Source: a bacterium UBP8_UBA6595
GTDB lineage: Bacteria; Margulisbacteria; Marinamargulisbacteria; UBA6595
Direction: 5' to 3'
Assembly: GCA_002433595.1 (NCBI GenBank)
Contig: DJIL01000010.1
Location: forward strand, 1 to 25,465
Length of the DNA: 25,465 nucleotides
Shown here: one piece after another, positions 6,553-14,372 of the stretch
Layout: each line of letters begins with the position of its first letter
Position numbering within the stretch: the first letter of the stretch is position 1
Notes under the pieces: generated by a model
Told to the model about the DNA's origin: nothing
The model's input: only the letters and a program-made list of their open reading frames with translations
Databases searched by the model: none
Position numbers and translations under genes: made by a program

Positions 6553-9366
6553 ATGGGAAAATTTTATAATCGGCATGTTGACACCGTCACAGTCAGTGAC
6601 CGGCTAGAAGCATTGGGCGTTTCGACTCTAGATGAGTTAATGGATCAGGCGATTCCAGCGTCTATTCGATTGACGCAGCCGATTTCAATACCAAGCGCTA
6701 TGACTGAGCCGGAGGTTTTGACTCATATTGCTGATTTAGCGAATCAAAACCAACCCTTTCGGTCGTTAATTGGCCAAGGGTACTACGATTGCTACACACC
6801 GTCGGTGATTCAGCGATGTATTTTGGAAAACCCGGCTTGGTATACGGCGTATACTCCATATCAACCAGAAATTTCGCAAGGCCGATTGGAATTTTTATTT
6901 TATTTTCAAACAATGGTTTCCGATTTATCGGGGTTGCCCATTGCCAATGCGTCGTTGTTGGATGAAGCGACAGCAGCTGTTGAGGCACTGTTGGTTTTAT
7001 GGCGCCATGGTGGGGCATCCGATCGATCTGTTTTTTTAGTTGAGTCAACAGTATTTCCGCAAACGTTGGCGGTATTAAAGGGCCGGGCTAAAGCGGTTGG
7101 TATTACCATAGTTTTAGTGGATACGCTAGCCGAGACTCAGCCATATCTATCTAAAGCGTTTGGGATGTTAATACAATCCCCGAATCGATGGGGGACTATT
7201 TTGAATCTTACAGAGTGGCAATCGCTACTGTCTCAACATACTATTCCATGGGTTATGGCAACCGATTGCATGGCATTAGCCCTGATGCGAACTCCCGGTG
7301 AGTGGGGGGCTGATTTAGCCATTGGCTCTACCCAACGATTTGGCGTGCCCATGGGGTATGGGGGTCCGCATGCGGCGTTTATAGCGGCGGCAGATAGTTA
7401 TAAACGACAATTACCAGGTCGAATGATTGGCTTATCTAAAGATCGTTTGGGTAATCCAGCATATCGAATGGCCTTGCAAACCCGTGAGCAACACATCCGT
7501 CGTGAAAAAGCGACATCAAACATTTGCACAGCCCAAGCCTTATTGGCGATCATGGCCACAGCGTATGGCTTGTATCATGGGCCATCGGGATTAAAGGCAA
7601 TTGCACAACGCATTCACAAACAAGCGGCATTCGTGCACCAAGGGTGCGTGGCTATGGGTCTGTCGCTTGAATCCGATTTATTTTTTGACACAGTGACGCT
7701 TACAGTCTCTGATGAACAACAAGCCGCCATTCGATTTGAAATGGAAAAGCGACGCATTAATTTGGGGTATGATACCGACGCCAAACGCGTGATAATTGCC
7801 ATGGATGAAACCGTTACCGATTCGGTGCGAGATACGGTGCTAACCGGCATTGCCATAGCTTTGGGGAACCCAATGCCAGTCGCATCAGCAACGCTTACAT
7901 GTATTGGAGAAATGCGGTCACGACCCTATTTAACACAACCCGTTTTTCACCGGTACCAAACAGAAACAGAAATGATGCGGTATATTCGTCAGTTAGAATC
8001 CAAAGATGTGTCGTTGGTGCATAGCATGATTCCGTTGGGGTCTTGCACTATGAAATTAAATGCCGCAACAGCGCTAATGCCGGTATCGTGGCCTTTGTTT
8101 GGCCGTGTGCACCCGATGGCTCCATTGAACCAAGTGCAGGGGTATCAAAGTATGATTAAGGCTTTATCGACTGATTTGGCCCATTTGACGGGCATGGCGG
8201 GGGTTTCGGTCCAGCCCAACTCAGGCGCTCAGGGTGAATTGGCGGGCTTGCTGGTCATTAAAGCCTATTTTGAATCACAAGGAGATGCCCAGCGTCGGGT
8301 GGTTCTTATTCCACAATCGGCGCATGGAACCAATCCGGCATCTGCGGTATTGGCTGGACTAGAGATTGTGTCGGTGCCATGTATTGCACACGGGAGTATT
8401 GATGAGGGGAAAATTCAAGAAAGCATTGATCAAATTGGGGATCGTTTATTTGGCTTGATGATTACATATCCATCCACATATGGGGTGTTTGAATCTAATA
8501 TTCAAACTATTTGTCAGTTAATTCACGATGCCGGTGGCCAGGTGTATTTAGATGGCGCTAATTTAAATGCACAATTGGGACTAACAACGCCAAGGATTGC
8601 CGGAGCTGATGTCTGTCATTTGAATTTGCATAAGACGTTTTCAATTCCGCATGGCGGTGGGGGGCCGGGTGTCGGGCCGATTGCTGTTGCTAAACACTTA
8701 GTGCCGTATTTACCGGGGAATGAAGCGGGGATTGCCCCAATTGCAGCCGCTCAATGGGGCAGTGCTAGTATTTTATTAATTGCCTATGCGTACAATCGAT
8801 TGTTGGGTATTGAGGGGCTTACAGAATCCACAAAAGTCGCTATTTTAAATGCCAATTATATTGCCAAACGGTTATCAGACCATTATCCATTGCTATATAC
8901 CAATCAAGCTGGTCGTGTGGCCCATGAATTGATAATTGATTGTCGTCCATTTAAGAAAACAGCGGGTATTACAGTTGATGATATTGCCAAGCGACTCATG
9001 GATTACGGATTTCATGCACCGACTATGTCATGGCCGGTACCGGGAACATTAATGATTGAACCCACGGAAAGCGAATCATTACCTGCGCTGGATCAATTTT
9101 GTGCGGCAATGATTGCCATTCGTTCTGAAATCAATGCGATCGAAACAGGCCAAGCGGATGCTTTAGATAATGTATTGAAGCAGGCGCCCCATACTGCTGC
9201 TGAGTTAATGGGAGATCATTGGCACCATGCGTATACTAGACAGCAAGCGAGTGCCTGCCAGTCAGCAATCCCTCGGGCGACGGTTTCACGCGTAGATCAA
9301 GCATATGGTGATCGCAATTTAGTCTGTGCATGTGCGCCAGTAATGGAGCCTGTACATGAATCGTAA
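6553..9366 (+). CDS. gcvP: Glycine dehydrogenase (decarboxylating), glycine cleavage system P protein
   Basis: GcvP is the PLP-dependent decarboxylase of the glycine cleavage system; it releases CO2 from glycine and passes the aminomethyl group to the lipoyl arm of GcvH. This is the single-chain form (937 aa, E. coli about 957), with N- and C-terminal halves both present rather than split. Conserved landmarks include NPAWYTAYTPYQPEISQGRL, STQRFGVPMGYGGPHAAF, IPLGSCTMKLNAATALMP and SAHGTNPASAVLAGLEI. The PLP-binding lysine is Lys694 in HLNLHKTFSIPHGGGGPG. The C-terminus ends with the usual SRVDQAYGDRNLVC motif. A TAA directly precedes the ATG at 6553, so no longer start is possible. The N-terminal RHIGP motif of many homologues reads RHVDT here. 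gcvT, gcvH and lpd are not in the window. The stop overlaps the next gene by 11 bases. Confidence 0.97.
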   Translation: MGKFYNRHVDTVTVSDRLEALGVSTLDELMDQAIPASIRLTQPISIPSAMTEPEVLTHIADLANQNQPFRSLIGQGYYDCYTPSVIQRCILENPAWYTAYTPYQPEISQGRLEFLFYFQTMVSDLSGLPIANASLLDEATAAVEALLVLWRHGGASDRSVFLVESTVFPQTLAVLKGRAKAVGITIVLVDTLAETQPYLSKAFGMLIQSPNRWGTILNLTEWQSLLSQHTIPWVMATDCMALALMRTPGEWGADLAIGSTQRFGVPMGYGGPHAAFIAAADSYKRQLPGRMIGLSKDRLGNPAYRMALQTREQHIRREKATSNICTAQALLAIMATAYGLYHGPSGLKAIAQRIHKQAAFVHQGCVAMGLSLESDLFFDTVTLTVSDEQQAAIRFEMEKRRINLGYDTDAKRVIIAMDETVTDSVRDTVLTGIAIALGNPMPVASATLTCIGEMRSRPYLTQPVFHRYQTETEMMRYIRQLESKDVSLVHSMIPLGSCTMKLNAATALMPVSWPLFGRVHPMAPLNQVQGYQSMIKALSTDLAHLTGMAGVSVQPNSGAQGELAGLLVIKAYFESQGDAQRRVVLIPQSAHGTNPASAVLAGLEIVSVPCIAHGSIDEGKIQESIDQIGDRLFGLMITYPSTYGVFESNIQTICQLIHDAGGQVYLDGANLNAQLGLTTPRIAGADVCHLNLHKTFSIPHGGGGPGVGPIAVAKHLVPYLPGNEAGIAPIAAAQWGSASILLIAYAYNRLLGIEGLTESTKVAILNANYIAKRLSDHYPLLYTNQAGRVAHELIIDCRPFKKTAGITVDDIAKRLMDYGFHAPTMSWPVPGTLMIEPTESESLPALDQFCAAMIAIRSEINAIETGQADALDNVLKQAPHTAAELMGDHWHHAYTRQQASACQSAIPRATVSRVDQAYGDRNLVCACAPVMEPVHES

Positions 9367-10525
9367 ACGCGCCTTGTTTATTTTATTTTTGGTTGTGGCG
9401 ACTGAGTTAATTGGATTTGGTCTGGTTATTCCAATTTTGCCACAAATTGGGTACCGGTTCAGTTTGGACCGGTGGCAGCTGGGTATTTTATTGGCGGCAT
9501 ACTCAGCGGCTCAGCTTATTGCATCGCCAATATTGGGCAGCTTGTCTGATCGGTGGGGGCGAAAGCCTATATTGGTTTTTAGCAAGCTGGGAACCGTTAT
9601 TTCGTATGGTGTGTTTGCCTATGCGGGCAGTTACGAATGGTTGTTGGCATCGCGTTTGTTGGATGGATTTACAGGCGGCAATATTTCGGTAGCTCGTGCC
9701 TATATTGTCGATATTACAGATGAGAAAAGCCGATCCAAAGGCATGGCGATTTTAGGCATTTCGTTTGGGTTAGGATTTATTATTGGCCCCTGTCTGGGTG
9801 GGTTTTTGTATGATGGCAGCCATCAATTAGCCGGATTGGTCGCTGGAGCCGCGTCACTGATTGCCTTAGTCCTTACTATAGTTTTACTCAAAGAACCAGA
9901 GCGTCAAAAAACAGATGCTAACCGGGATGTAAAGTGGTATCAGTTTTTAGAAGTGATAAAATGCCCAGTGATCGTGTTTATTCTGGGAGTACATTTTGTT
10001 CGCATGGTTGTATTTTCTGGATTTGAAACGACATTTGCTTTATTTACGTTTCACTCGTTTGGGTTTGATGAAAGTCAAAACAGTTGGTTGTTTTTTTATT
10101 TGGGGTTGGCGGGTTTAGTGGTTCAAGGGGGATTATCGCGCCGCTCGGCATCCCGTGTGGTGCCTATGGTCTGTGCAGGGCTCTGTCTAACGAGCCTTGC
10201 GTATGGGGCATTGGCCATGGTCAAAACAGTGCCAATGTTATTTGCCGTTTTATTAATTTTTGAACTGGGATTGGGGCTAACAATGATTTATATTCCAACA
10301 TGGTTAGCCGATAAAAATACAAATAGCGATGCAGTGGGTGGAGTCATGGGGTTGTATGAATCAGTGGGTAGTTTTGCTCGTATTATTGGACCGCTTATGG
10401 CCTTTGGTTTGTTTTTTTCGAATATTCGATTGGGCTACTCTATATTTGCTTGGTTATTACTTCCGTTTTGGCTGGTGTTATTAATGCCTCGGTTTCGCCG
10501 ATGGGTCAGCCCACCGTCCGTATGA
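9356..10525 (+). CDS. MFS transporter, TetA-like drug:H+ antiporter family
   Basis: This 389-residue inner-membrane protein has twelve predicted hydrophobic helices and belongs to the DHA1 branch of the major facilitator superfamily (tetracycline/multidrug exporters). Motif A is clear between helices 2 and 3 (GSLSDRWGRKP, residues 61-71). The fourth and fifth helices carry the TetA-like FTGGNISVARAYIVDIT and GLGFIIGPCLGGFLYDG segments. The substrate cannot be read from sequence; general efflux is the safest call. The ATG at 9356 lies inside the end of gcvP, and the stop overlaps the pdxH start as ATGA, so it appears co-translated with its neighbours. Confidence 0.88.
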   Translation: MNRKRALFILFLVVATELIGFGLVIPILPQIGYRFSLDRWQLGILLAAYSAAQLIASPILGSLSDRWGRKPILVFSKLGTVISYGVFAYAGSYEWLLASRLLDGFTGGNISVARAYIVDITDEKSRSKGMAILGISFGLGFIIGPCLGGFLYDGSHQLAGLVAGAASLIALVLTIVLLKEPERQKTDANRDVKWYQFLEVIKCPVIVFILGVHFVRMVVFSGFETTFALFTFHSFGFDESQNSWLFFYLGLAGLVVQGGLSRRSASRVVPMVCAGLCLTSLAYGALAMVKTVPMLFAVLLIFELGLGLTMIYIPTWLADKNTNSDAVGGVMGLYESVGSFARIIGPLMAFGLFFSNIRLGYSIFAWLLLPFWLVLLMPRFRRWVSPPSV

Positions 10526-11103
10526 TTACTGATCCGATACAAACGTTTAATGAATGGTACGAAGCGGCATGTGCGTCTAAAAAAATTATAGATCCAACAG
10601 CGATGGTTATTGCGAGTGGAAAGCGCGATGGGTCTGTGGATGCACGCGTTGTTCTTTTAAAAAAAGTAACAAGTCGTGGGTTTTATTTTGTAAGTAACTA
10701 CGAGTCATCAAAAGCCCGTGATTTTGAGGCTAATTCGCATGTGGCTGTTGTTTTTCATTGGGATGCTTTGGAGCAACAAATTCGTATTCGTGGGCAAATT
10801 CAAAAAGCGTCGGTTGAGTTTTCAGACACTTATTTTCAATCACGCTCACGGGACAGCCAATTGGGTGCTTGGGCATCCGCACAAAGTCAGCCTATTGCAA
10901 CACGTGAGGTGCTTATTGATGCTATGGAATCGGTTCGCGCACAATTTGAAGGCCAGCCGGTTCCACGGCCCCCACATTGGGGAGGCTATTGTATTGAACC
11001 GGATGCGATTGAGTTTTGGAGGGGGCAGCCAAATCGTCTCCATGATCGGCATGTATATTCTCGGGTTGATGATACGTGGGAGGCGTGTCGACTTAGCCCT
11101 TGA
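10522..11103 (+). CDS. pdxH: Pyridoxine/pyridoxamine 5'-phosphate oxidase
   Basis: PdxH is an FMN enzyme that oxidises pyridoxine or pyridoxamine 5'-phosphate to PLP. The protein matches the E. coli enzyme along its length: DPTAMVIAS, the VLLKKV FMN-binding strand, a YESSKARDFEANSHVAVVF stretch, SRSRDSQLGAWASAQSQ, PHWGGYCIEPDAIEFWRG and the C-terminal RLHDRHVYSR...W...RLSP signature. I chose the ATG at 10522 (193 aa), which overlaps the MFS gene stop as ATGA. In-frame starts at 10501 or 10450 would add residues buried in the previous gene. The N-terminal tail of about 25-30 residues seen in E. coli is missing, as in many short homologues. It supplies the cofactor for GcvP in the same run and ends this operon. 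Confidence 0.95.
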   Translation: MITDPIQTFNEWYEAACASKKIIDPTAMVIASGKRDGSVDARVVLLKKVTSRGFYFVSNYESSKARDFEANSHVAVVFHWDALEQQIRIRGQIQKASVEFSDTYFQSRSRDSQLGAWASAQSQPIATREVLIDAMESVRAQFEGQPVPRPPHWGGYCIEPDAIEFWRGQPNRLHDRHVYSRVDDTWEACRLSP

Positions 11104-11128
11104 TTTTTTAGGGGGTATTCGATATTAT
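11100..11128 (+). promoter_or_regulatory. Sigma-70-type promoter for tRNA-Glu and the sigma gene
   Basis: TTGATT (11100-11105) and TATTAT (11123-11128) are separated by exactly 17 bases. The predicted start, near 11135, is about 40 bases before tRNA-Glu. The -35 overlaps the pdxH stop codon. Confidence 0.5.
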
Positions 11129-11174
11129 TAAATCAAACCAGAGGAGCAGATAGTAATTTATATCAGCACTTTAT

Positions 11175-11249
11175 GGCCTCATCGTCTAACGGTTAGGATA
11201 CCAGGTTTTCATCCTGGCGATCGGGGTTCGATTCCCCGTGAGGCTACCA
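11175..11249 (+). tRNA. tRNA-Glu (UUC)
   Basis: A full cloverleaf of 75 bases including an encoded CCA. The acceptor stem GGCCTCA pairs with TGAGGCT (one G-U at the first pair), the anticodon stem CCAGG/CCTGG encloses the loop TTTTCAT, and the T arm contains GGTTCGATT. The anticodon TTC is at 11208-11210. It lies between pdxH and the sigma factor gene. Confidence 0.97.
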
Positions 11250-11254
11250 ATTTT

Positions 11255-11283
11255 TTGAAAAAAGCAAGCACTTATGCTATACT
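11255..11283 (+). promoter_or_regulatory. Near-consensus extended -10 promoter of the sigma factor gene
   Basis: TTGAAA (11255-11260), a 17-base spacer and TATACT (11278-11283), the latter preceded by TGC, form an almost ideal housekeeping promoter directly after tRNA-Glu. The predicted leader is about 55 bases long. Confidence 0.65.
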
Positions 11284-11343
11284 TTGATCTTTGTTGATGG
11301 ACAGAAAATATTTAAAGTTTTTCTGTATACAAGGAGATTAAAG

Positions 11344-12399
11344 TTGGATCACACAGAGTTACTTGAAAATAGTGAAATTGACAAAATCAATCAACCAAAA
11401 GATGAGGTTACTGGGGATGAATTTGAAGATAGCTATACGCAACCAGTTGCAGAAACCACTCAATCTAGAAGCACACGAAGCTCATCAACAAGCGACAGTG
11501 TTCTAGCCTTAGATGGCACAGATGATGCCACAGATTTGGACGATTCCGTTAAAATGTATTTGCGTCAGATTGGTAGTGTAAAGCTATTAACAGCTGACGA
11601 AGAAGTTGAGTTGGCTAAGCAGATTAAGTTAGGCGATGAAGATCCAGAGTTATCACAACTTGCAAAGGAAAAGTTAGTATCAGCTAATTTGCGTTTGGTT
11701 GTTTCAATTGCTAAGAAGTATACGGGACAGGGGTTACTCTTTTTGGATCTTATTCAAGAGGGAAATGCGGGATTGATTCGCGCATCAGAAAAATTTGACC
11801 ATGAACGTGGGTTTAAGTTTTCAACGTATGCAACATGGTGGATTAAACAAGGTATTACACGAGCTATCGCGGATCAGTCTCGAATTATTCGTGTGCCGGT
11901 TCATATGGTTGAAACTATTTATAAAGTTAAAAAATTATCACGATCACTCATGCAAGAGTTGGGACGTAAGCCGACCGATGAAGAAATTGCTGAGCGGGCA
12001 GAAATGACAATTGATAATATTCAAGCCATTCGAAAGTACTCTCAAATTCCATTATCATTAGAAATGCCAATTGGCGATGAGGAATCATCGCAATTATCCG
12101 ATTTTGTGGAGGATAAAAATATGGTGTCTCCAGAATCCTCTGCATTTCGAAATGTATTAAAAAATGAATTACTGGATTTAATGAGTATTTTAACTGAGCG
12201 GGAACAAATGATTTTAAAACTTCGGTTTGGGTTTGATGATGGCCGTCCGCGGACATTAGAAGAAGTGGGCCGTGTGTATCGGGTGACTCGAGAACGAATT
12301 CGTCAAATTGAAGAAAAAGCATTGCGAAAGTTACGCTCACCGGTTCGACAGAAGAAGTTAAAAGCATACCGGGAGCAGTACGAGTCGATTGATTTTTAA
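11344..12399 (+). CDS. rpoD: Primary RNA polymerase sigma factor (RpoD/SigA type)
   Basis: This protein directs core RNA polymerase to housekeeping promoters. It has an acidic, Ser/Thr-rich N-terminal segment (residues 1-66), region 1.2 (about 67-95), region 2 (about 108-185, with LIQEGNAGLIRASEKFD and FKFSTYATWWIKQGITRAI), region 3 (about 186-260) and region 4 (about 270-335), whose recognition helix follows PRTLEEVGRVYRVTRERIRQ. All are typical of group 1 sigma factors. At 351 aa it lacks the large insert between regions 1.2 and 2 seen in proteobacterial RpoD. I chose the TTG at 11344 because AAGGAGA (11331-11337) lies 6 bases before it; a TTG at 11284 would fall on the transcript start. 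The stop overlaps the next ATG by one base (TAATG). Confidence 0.93.
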   Translation: MDHTELLENSEIDKINQPKDEVTGDEFEDSYTQPVAETTQSRSTRSSSTSDSVLALDGTDDATDLDDSVKMYLRQIGSVKLLTADEEVELAKQIKLGDEDPELSQLAKEKLVSANLRLVVSIAKKYTGQGLLFLDLIQEGNAGLIRASEKFDHERGFKFSTYATWWIKQGITRAIADQSRIIRVPVHMVETIYKVKKLSRSLMQELGRKPTDEEIAERAEMTIDNIQAIRKYSQIPLSLEMPIGDEESSQLSDFVEDKNMVSPESSAFRNVLKNELLDLMSILTEREQMILKLRFGFDDGRPRTLEEVGRVYRVTRERIRQIEEKALRKLRSPVRQKKLKAYREQYESIDF

Positions 12400-13331
12400 T
12401 GTTAATTAACGGCCAGTGGCGAGTTCTGGTTCAGTCTAGTCAGTATGCAGCCATAATGCCGGAAGGTTTTTTTCGGTGTTCAGGCACGGATCAAAACCAG
12501 TTTAACGGAACCCCCGGTCGGTATCGGCTTTACATTTCGCGAGCGTGTCCATGGTCGCATCAAGCGGTTTTAATGTGGTGCTTAAAAGGTCTAGCGCCAT
12601 TGATTGATATGCGAATTGTGCACCCCGTGATAACGGATGCTGGATGGAGCTTTCAATCGGGTAGGGGGGTCGTGGCAGATGAAACAGTGACACATATTCG
12701 AGATTTATATATTCAAAGTGAACCGGAGTATACAGGTTCTGTTACGGTTCCGGTATTATGGGATAAAGCGCAGCAGGTCATTGTGACGCATGATGCCACC
12801 GATATTTTACAACTACTGGATCGGCAATTTGAAAGTGATACACCCACATATTATCCGATTGAAAAATTAGAAGTAATGCATTCGGTCAGCCAATTTATTC
12901 AGAATTATTTGTATGAGGGGGTTCACAAAGCAGGCTTAGCAGAGACGCAACTGGAGTATGAGACTCAGGTTACATATGTGTTTGATGCATTAGGTGAGCT
13001 GGATGAACTATTGAGTAAAACAATGTTCATTACGGGGTCAGAGCCAACGGCCTGTGATTGCCAATTATGGCCCATACTGATTCGATTTGATGCGGTTTAC
13101 TATAGTTTATTTAAGTGCAATCAGAAGCATGTCTGGGATTACCCCAATATTAATCGGTATATTCAATCGGTATATAACTTGCCAGGCGTGGCTAAAACGG
13201 TGAATATGGATCATATTCACGCCCACTACTATGCGAGTGATTGGTACAAAAACACAGCCACTATTTTGCCCATTGGGCCCATATTACCGTGGCTAGACTC
13301 TCAGACTAATTCAAATTCAGACCCGGAGTAA
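12399..13331 (+). CDS. yqjG: Glutathionyl-hydroquinone reductase (GST Xi class)
   Basis: These enzymes use glutathione to reduce glutathionyl-hydroquinones, recovering the quinol. The 310-residue protein has the class layout: an N-terminal extension, a thioredoxin-like GST domain (about 42-150) with the active Cys50 in RACPWSH, and an all-helical C-terminal domain (about 165-300). Diagnostic stretches include WSFQSG, EPEYTGSVTVPVLWDK, YEGVHKAGLAETQ, IRFDAVYYSLFKCN and PGVAKTVNMDHIHAHYY. The usual glutathione-binding NESSEI segment reads THDATDI here, so the Glu-Ser pair is Asp-Ala; this may alter glutathione binding. The ATG shares a base with the sigma gene stop (TAATG), so the two are coupled. 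With gloA it implies that the cell uses glutathione. Confidence 0.88.
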   Translation: MLINGQWRVLVQSSQYAAIMPEGFFRCSGTDQNQFNGTPGRYRLYISRACPWSHQAVLMWCLKGLAPLIDMRIVHPVITDAGWSFQSGRGVVADETVTHIRDLYIQSEPEYTGSVTVPVLWDKAQQVIVTHDATDILQLLDRQFESDTPTYYPIEKLEVMHSVSQFIQNYLYEGVHKAGLAETQLEYETQVTYVFDALGELDELLSKTMFITGSEPTACDCQLWPILIRFDAVYYSLFKCNQKHVWDYPNINRYIQSVYNLPGVAKTVNMDHIHAHYYASDWYKNTATILPIGPILPWLDSQTNSNSDPE

Positions 13332-13408
13332 TAGGGCGGTAGCAACGTATCAAAGGGGTTGTAACCTTGTGTTTTTTAGGTGTATTTGATAGTATGATAA
13401 TACAAATT

Positions 13409-13484
13409 GATTCGGTAGCTCAGTTGGTAGAGCACCTGACTTTTAATCAGGTGGTCCTGGGTTCGACCCCCAGCCGAATCACCA
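13409..13484 (+). tRNA. tRNA-Lys (UUU)
   Basis: A complete 76-base tRNA with encoded CCA. The acceptor GATTCGG pairs with CCGAATC, the D arm is GCTCAGTTGGTAGAGC, and the anticodon stem CCTGA/TCAGG encloses CTTTTAA with TTT at 13442-13444; the T arm is CTGGG/CCCAG. A possible -10 (TATGAT, 13393-13398) lies just upstream. Its 3' end is copied downstream at 14128-14151. Confidence 0.97.
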
Positions 13485-13488
13485 AGTA
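13465..13488 (+). repeat. Direct repeat copy 1 (att-like), tRNA-Lys 3' end
   Basis: These 24 bases cover the T-arm end, acceptor strand and CCA of tRNA-Lys plus AGTA after it. They match 14128-14151 without gaps at 21 of 24 positions. tRNA 3' ends are the usual attachment sites for tyrosine integrases, so this would be the site-restoring arm. No integrase is present. Confidence 0.5.
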
Positions 13489-13528
13489 AATAATAATATG
13501 TTAGATAAATAAGTATGTTAAAGTTTAT

Positions 13529-14128
13529 ATGCTAAGCATAAACAAACCAAACTCCCTAAAGAAAGATAGATTCCAATTAATGGAACGAACTCAATCAGAT
13601 GGTTCTACTGATACGGCAATACTGCCAACGGGTGCTGTTGACGGTTCCAATCCATTTACACGAATCCAATCAGACGATTCAATCCAATACCCGGCATTAA
13701 CGAATGAGGTGAACGACGCCTTTAAGCAGATTGAGACAGATCCTTGGAAGGTAAGAAACCTTGAACCTGATGTGATGCGTGAGGTGTTTCTATTCGCAGT
13801 GAGCAAGAGCCCAATGGTGTGTCAGTTTGTACCGCCCAATTTTTTAAATAACCATAGGGAATTAGCCCTTGCTGCTGTCAAAAAAAATAGCAATATTTTG
13901 TTTTTTTTAACAAATGAATTAAAAGATGATCGTGAGGTTGTAGTCGCAGCAGTTAGCCAAAACGGGTTTACGCTTAACTATGCATCACAGAGATTGACCG
14001 AGGATAAGGCCCTGATTAAAATGGTCAAAGAACAACGTATGGCTGATAAACAACGTATGGCTGATAAAGATGCGCAACCAAAGTCACTATGGGACCCGGT
14101 ATTTTTAGAGCTAGAAAACGAGGATTAG
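13529..14128 (+). CDS. DUF4116-repeat protein, function unknown
   Basis: This 199-residue protein has no signal peptide or membrane helix. Residues 1-60 are polar and Ser/Asp/Thr-rich and contain two similar units (RTQSDGST at 20-27, RIQSDDSI at 45-52) whose DNA is also similar. Residues about 80-158 form three repeats of roughly 26 residues resembling DUF4116: REVFLFAVSKSP, RELALAAVKKNS and REVVVAAVSQNG, each beginning with a charged pair and an AAV-like helix. The tail carries a tandem MADKQ repeat and ends acidic. DUF4116 repeats are, as far as I know, of unknown function and occur in protists, large DNA viruses and some host-associated bacteria. The ATG at 13529 lacks a clear ribosome site; an ATG at 13579 is an alternative. 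It lies between two copies of the tRNA-Lys 3' end, which suggests it was acquired. Function cannot be stated. Confidence 0.75.
   Translation: MLSINKPNSLKKDRFQLMERTQSDGSTDTAILPTGAVDGSNPFTRIQSDDSIQYPALTNEVNDAFKQIETDPWKVRNLEPDVMREVFLFAVSKSPMVCQFVPPNFLNNHRELALAAVKKNSNILFFLTNELKDDREVVVAAVSQNGFTLNYASQRLTEDKALIKMVKEQRMADKQRMADKDAQPKSLWDPVFLELENED
14033..14068 (+). repeat. Perfect 18-bp tandem duplication in the DUF4116 gene
   Basis: CAACGTATGGCTGATAAA occurs twice in a row (14033-14050 and 14051-14068), encoding QRMADK twice. Being a multiple of three it keeps the frame. Perfect identity at DNA level points to a recent slippage or a copy-number-variable site. Confidence 0.9.
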
Positions 14129-14151
14129 ACCCCAACCCGAAACACCAAGTA
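14128..14151 (+). repeat. Direct repeat copy 2 (att-like), degenerate tRNA-Lys 3' end
   Basis: This is an ungapped 21-of-24 match to the tRNA-Lys 3' end including CACCAAGTA, beginning on the last base of the DUF4116 stop codon. The three differences fall in the T-arm/acceptor part. It has no tRNA body, so it is a remnant or att-like arm, 663 bases from copy 1. Confidence 0.55.
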
Positions 14152-14180
14152 TTAACTATAGTAATGCTGCAATCGATAAC

Positions 14181-14372
14181 TTGGCTAAGATTTTTAATGA
14201 TTTTAAGTCGAATAATTTTGATATAATTGATCGGGTTTTGAATGGATTATGCATACACATGGATCATGCAAAAACTCGTATTTTAGAGGCTGAAGCTAGG
14301 ACTGAAAAAGGGAACCATCAATTTCAAAGCGGCATTATAAATTACCCCGATTCCAATGATTGGGAATCTTGA
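14181..14372 (+). pseudogene. Possible ORF remnant, 63 codons, TTG start
   Basis: A short frame runs from a TTG at 14181, and stays open further upstream without an ATG. It begins MAKIFNDFKSNNFDIIDRVL and ends in an acidic tail (DSNDWES). It has no clear ribosome site and overlaps the 3' end of rpoN on the other strand by 38 bases. It may be a gene fragment left in the accessory pocket, or chance. The rest of 14152-14334 shows nothing else I can support. Confidence 0.2.

Noticed and set aside
6517..6553. Promoter for gcvP (TTGTCC and TATAAA)
   Set aside because: The spacer is 25 bases and the -10 runs into the ATG, so the transcript would start after the start codon.
10450..10521. Longer pdxH from an ATG at 10450
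   Set aside because: The extra codons lie in the MFS gene and encode nothing PdxH-like; the ATGA overlap at 10522 gives a start that fits the family's short form.
11284..11343. Longer sigma factor reading frame from a TTG at 11284
   Set aside because: The TTG overlaps the predicted transcript start, the added residues do not look like a sigma factor, and AAGGAGA lies at ideal distance before the TTG at 11344.
13353..13378. Terminator-like AAGG/CCTT stem before a T run, after the hydroquinone reductase gene
   Set aside because: The stem is only 4 bp with an 8-base loop and three bases separate it from TTTTTT; too weak to call.
14349..14368. Hairpin with 6-bp stem (GATTCC/GGAATC) between the convergent genes
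   Set aside because: It lies in the last codons of rpoN and has no following T run in either direction, so it is not convincing as a terminator.
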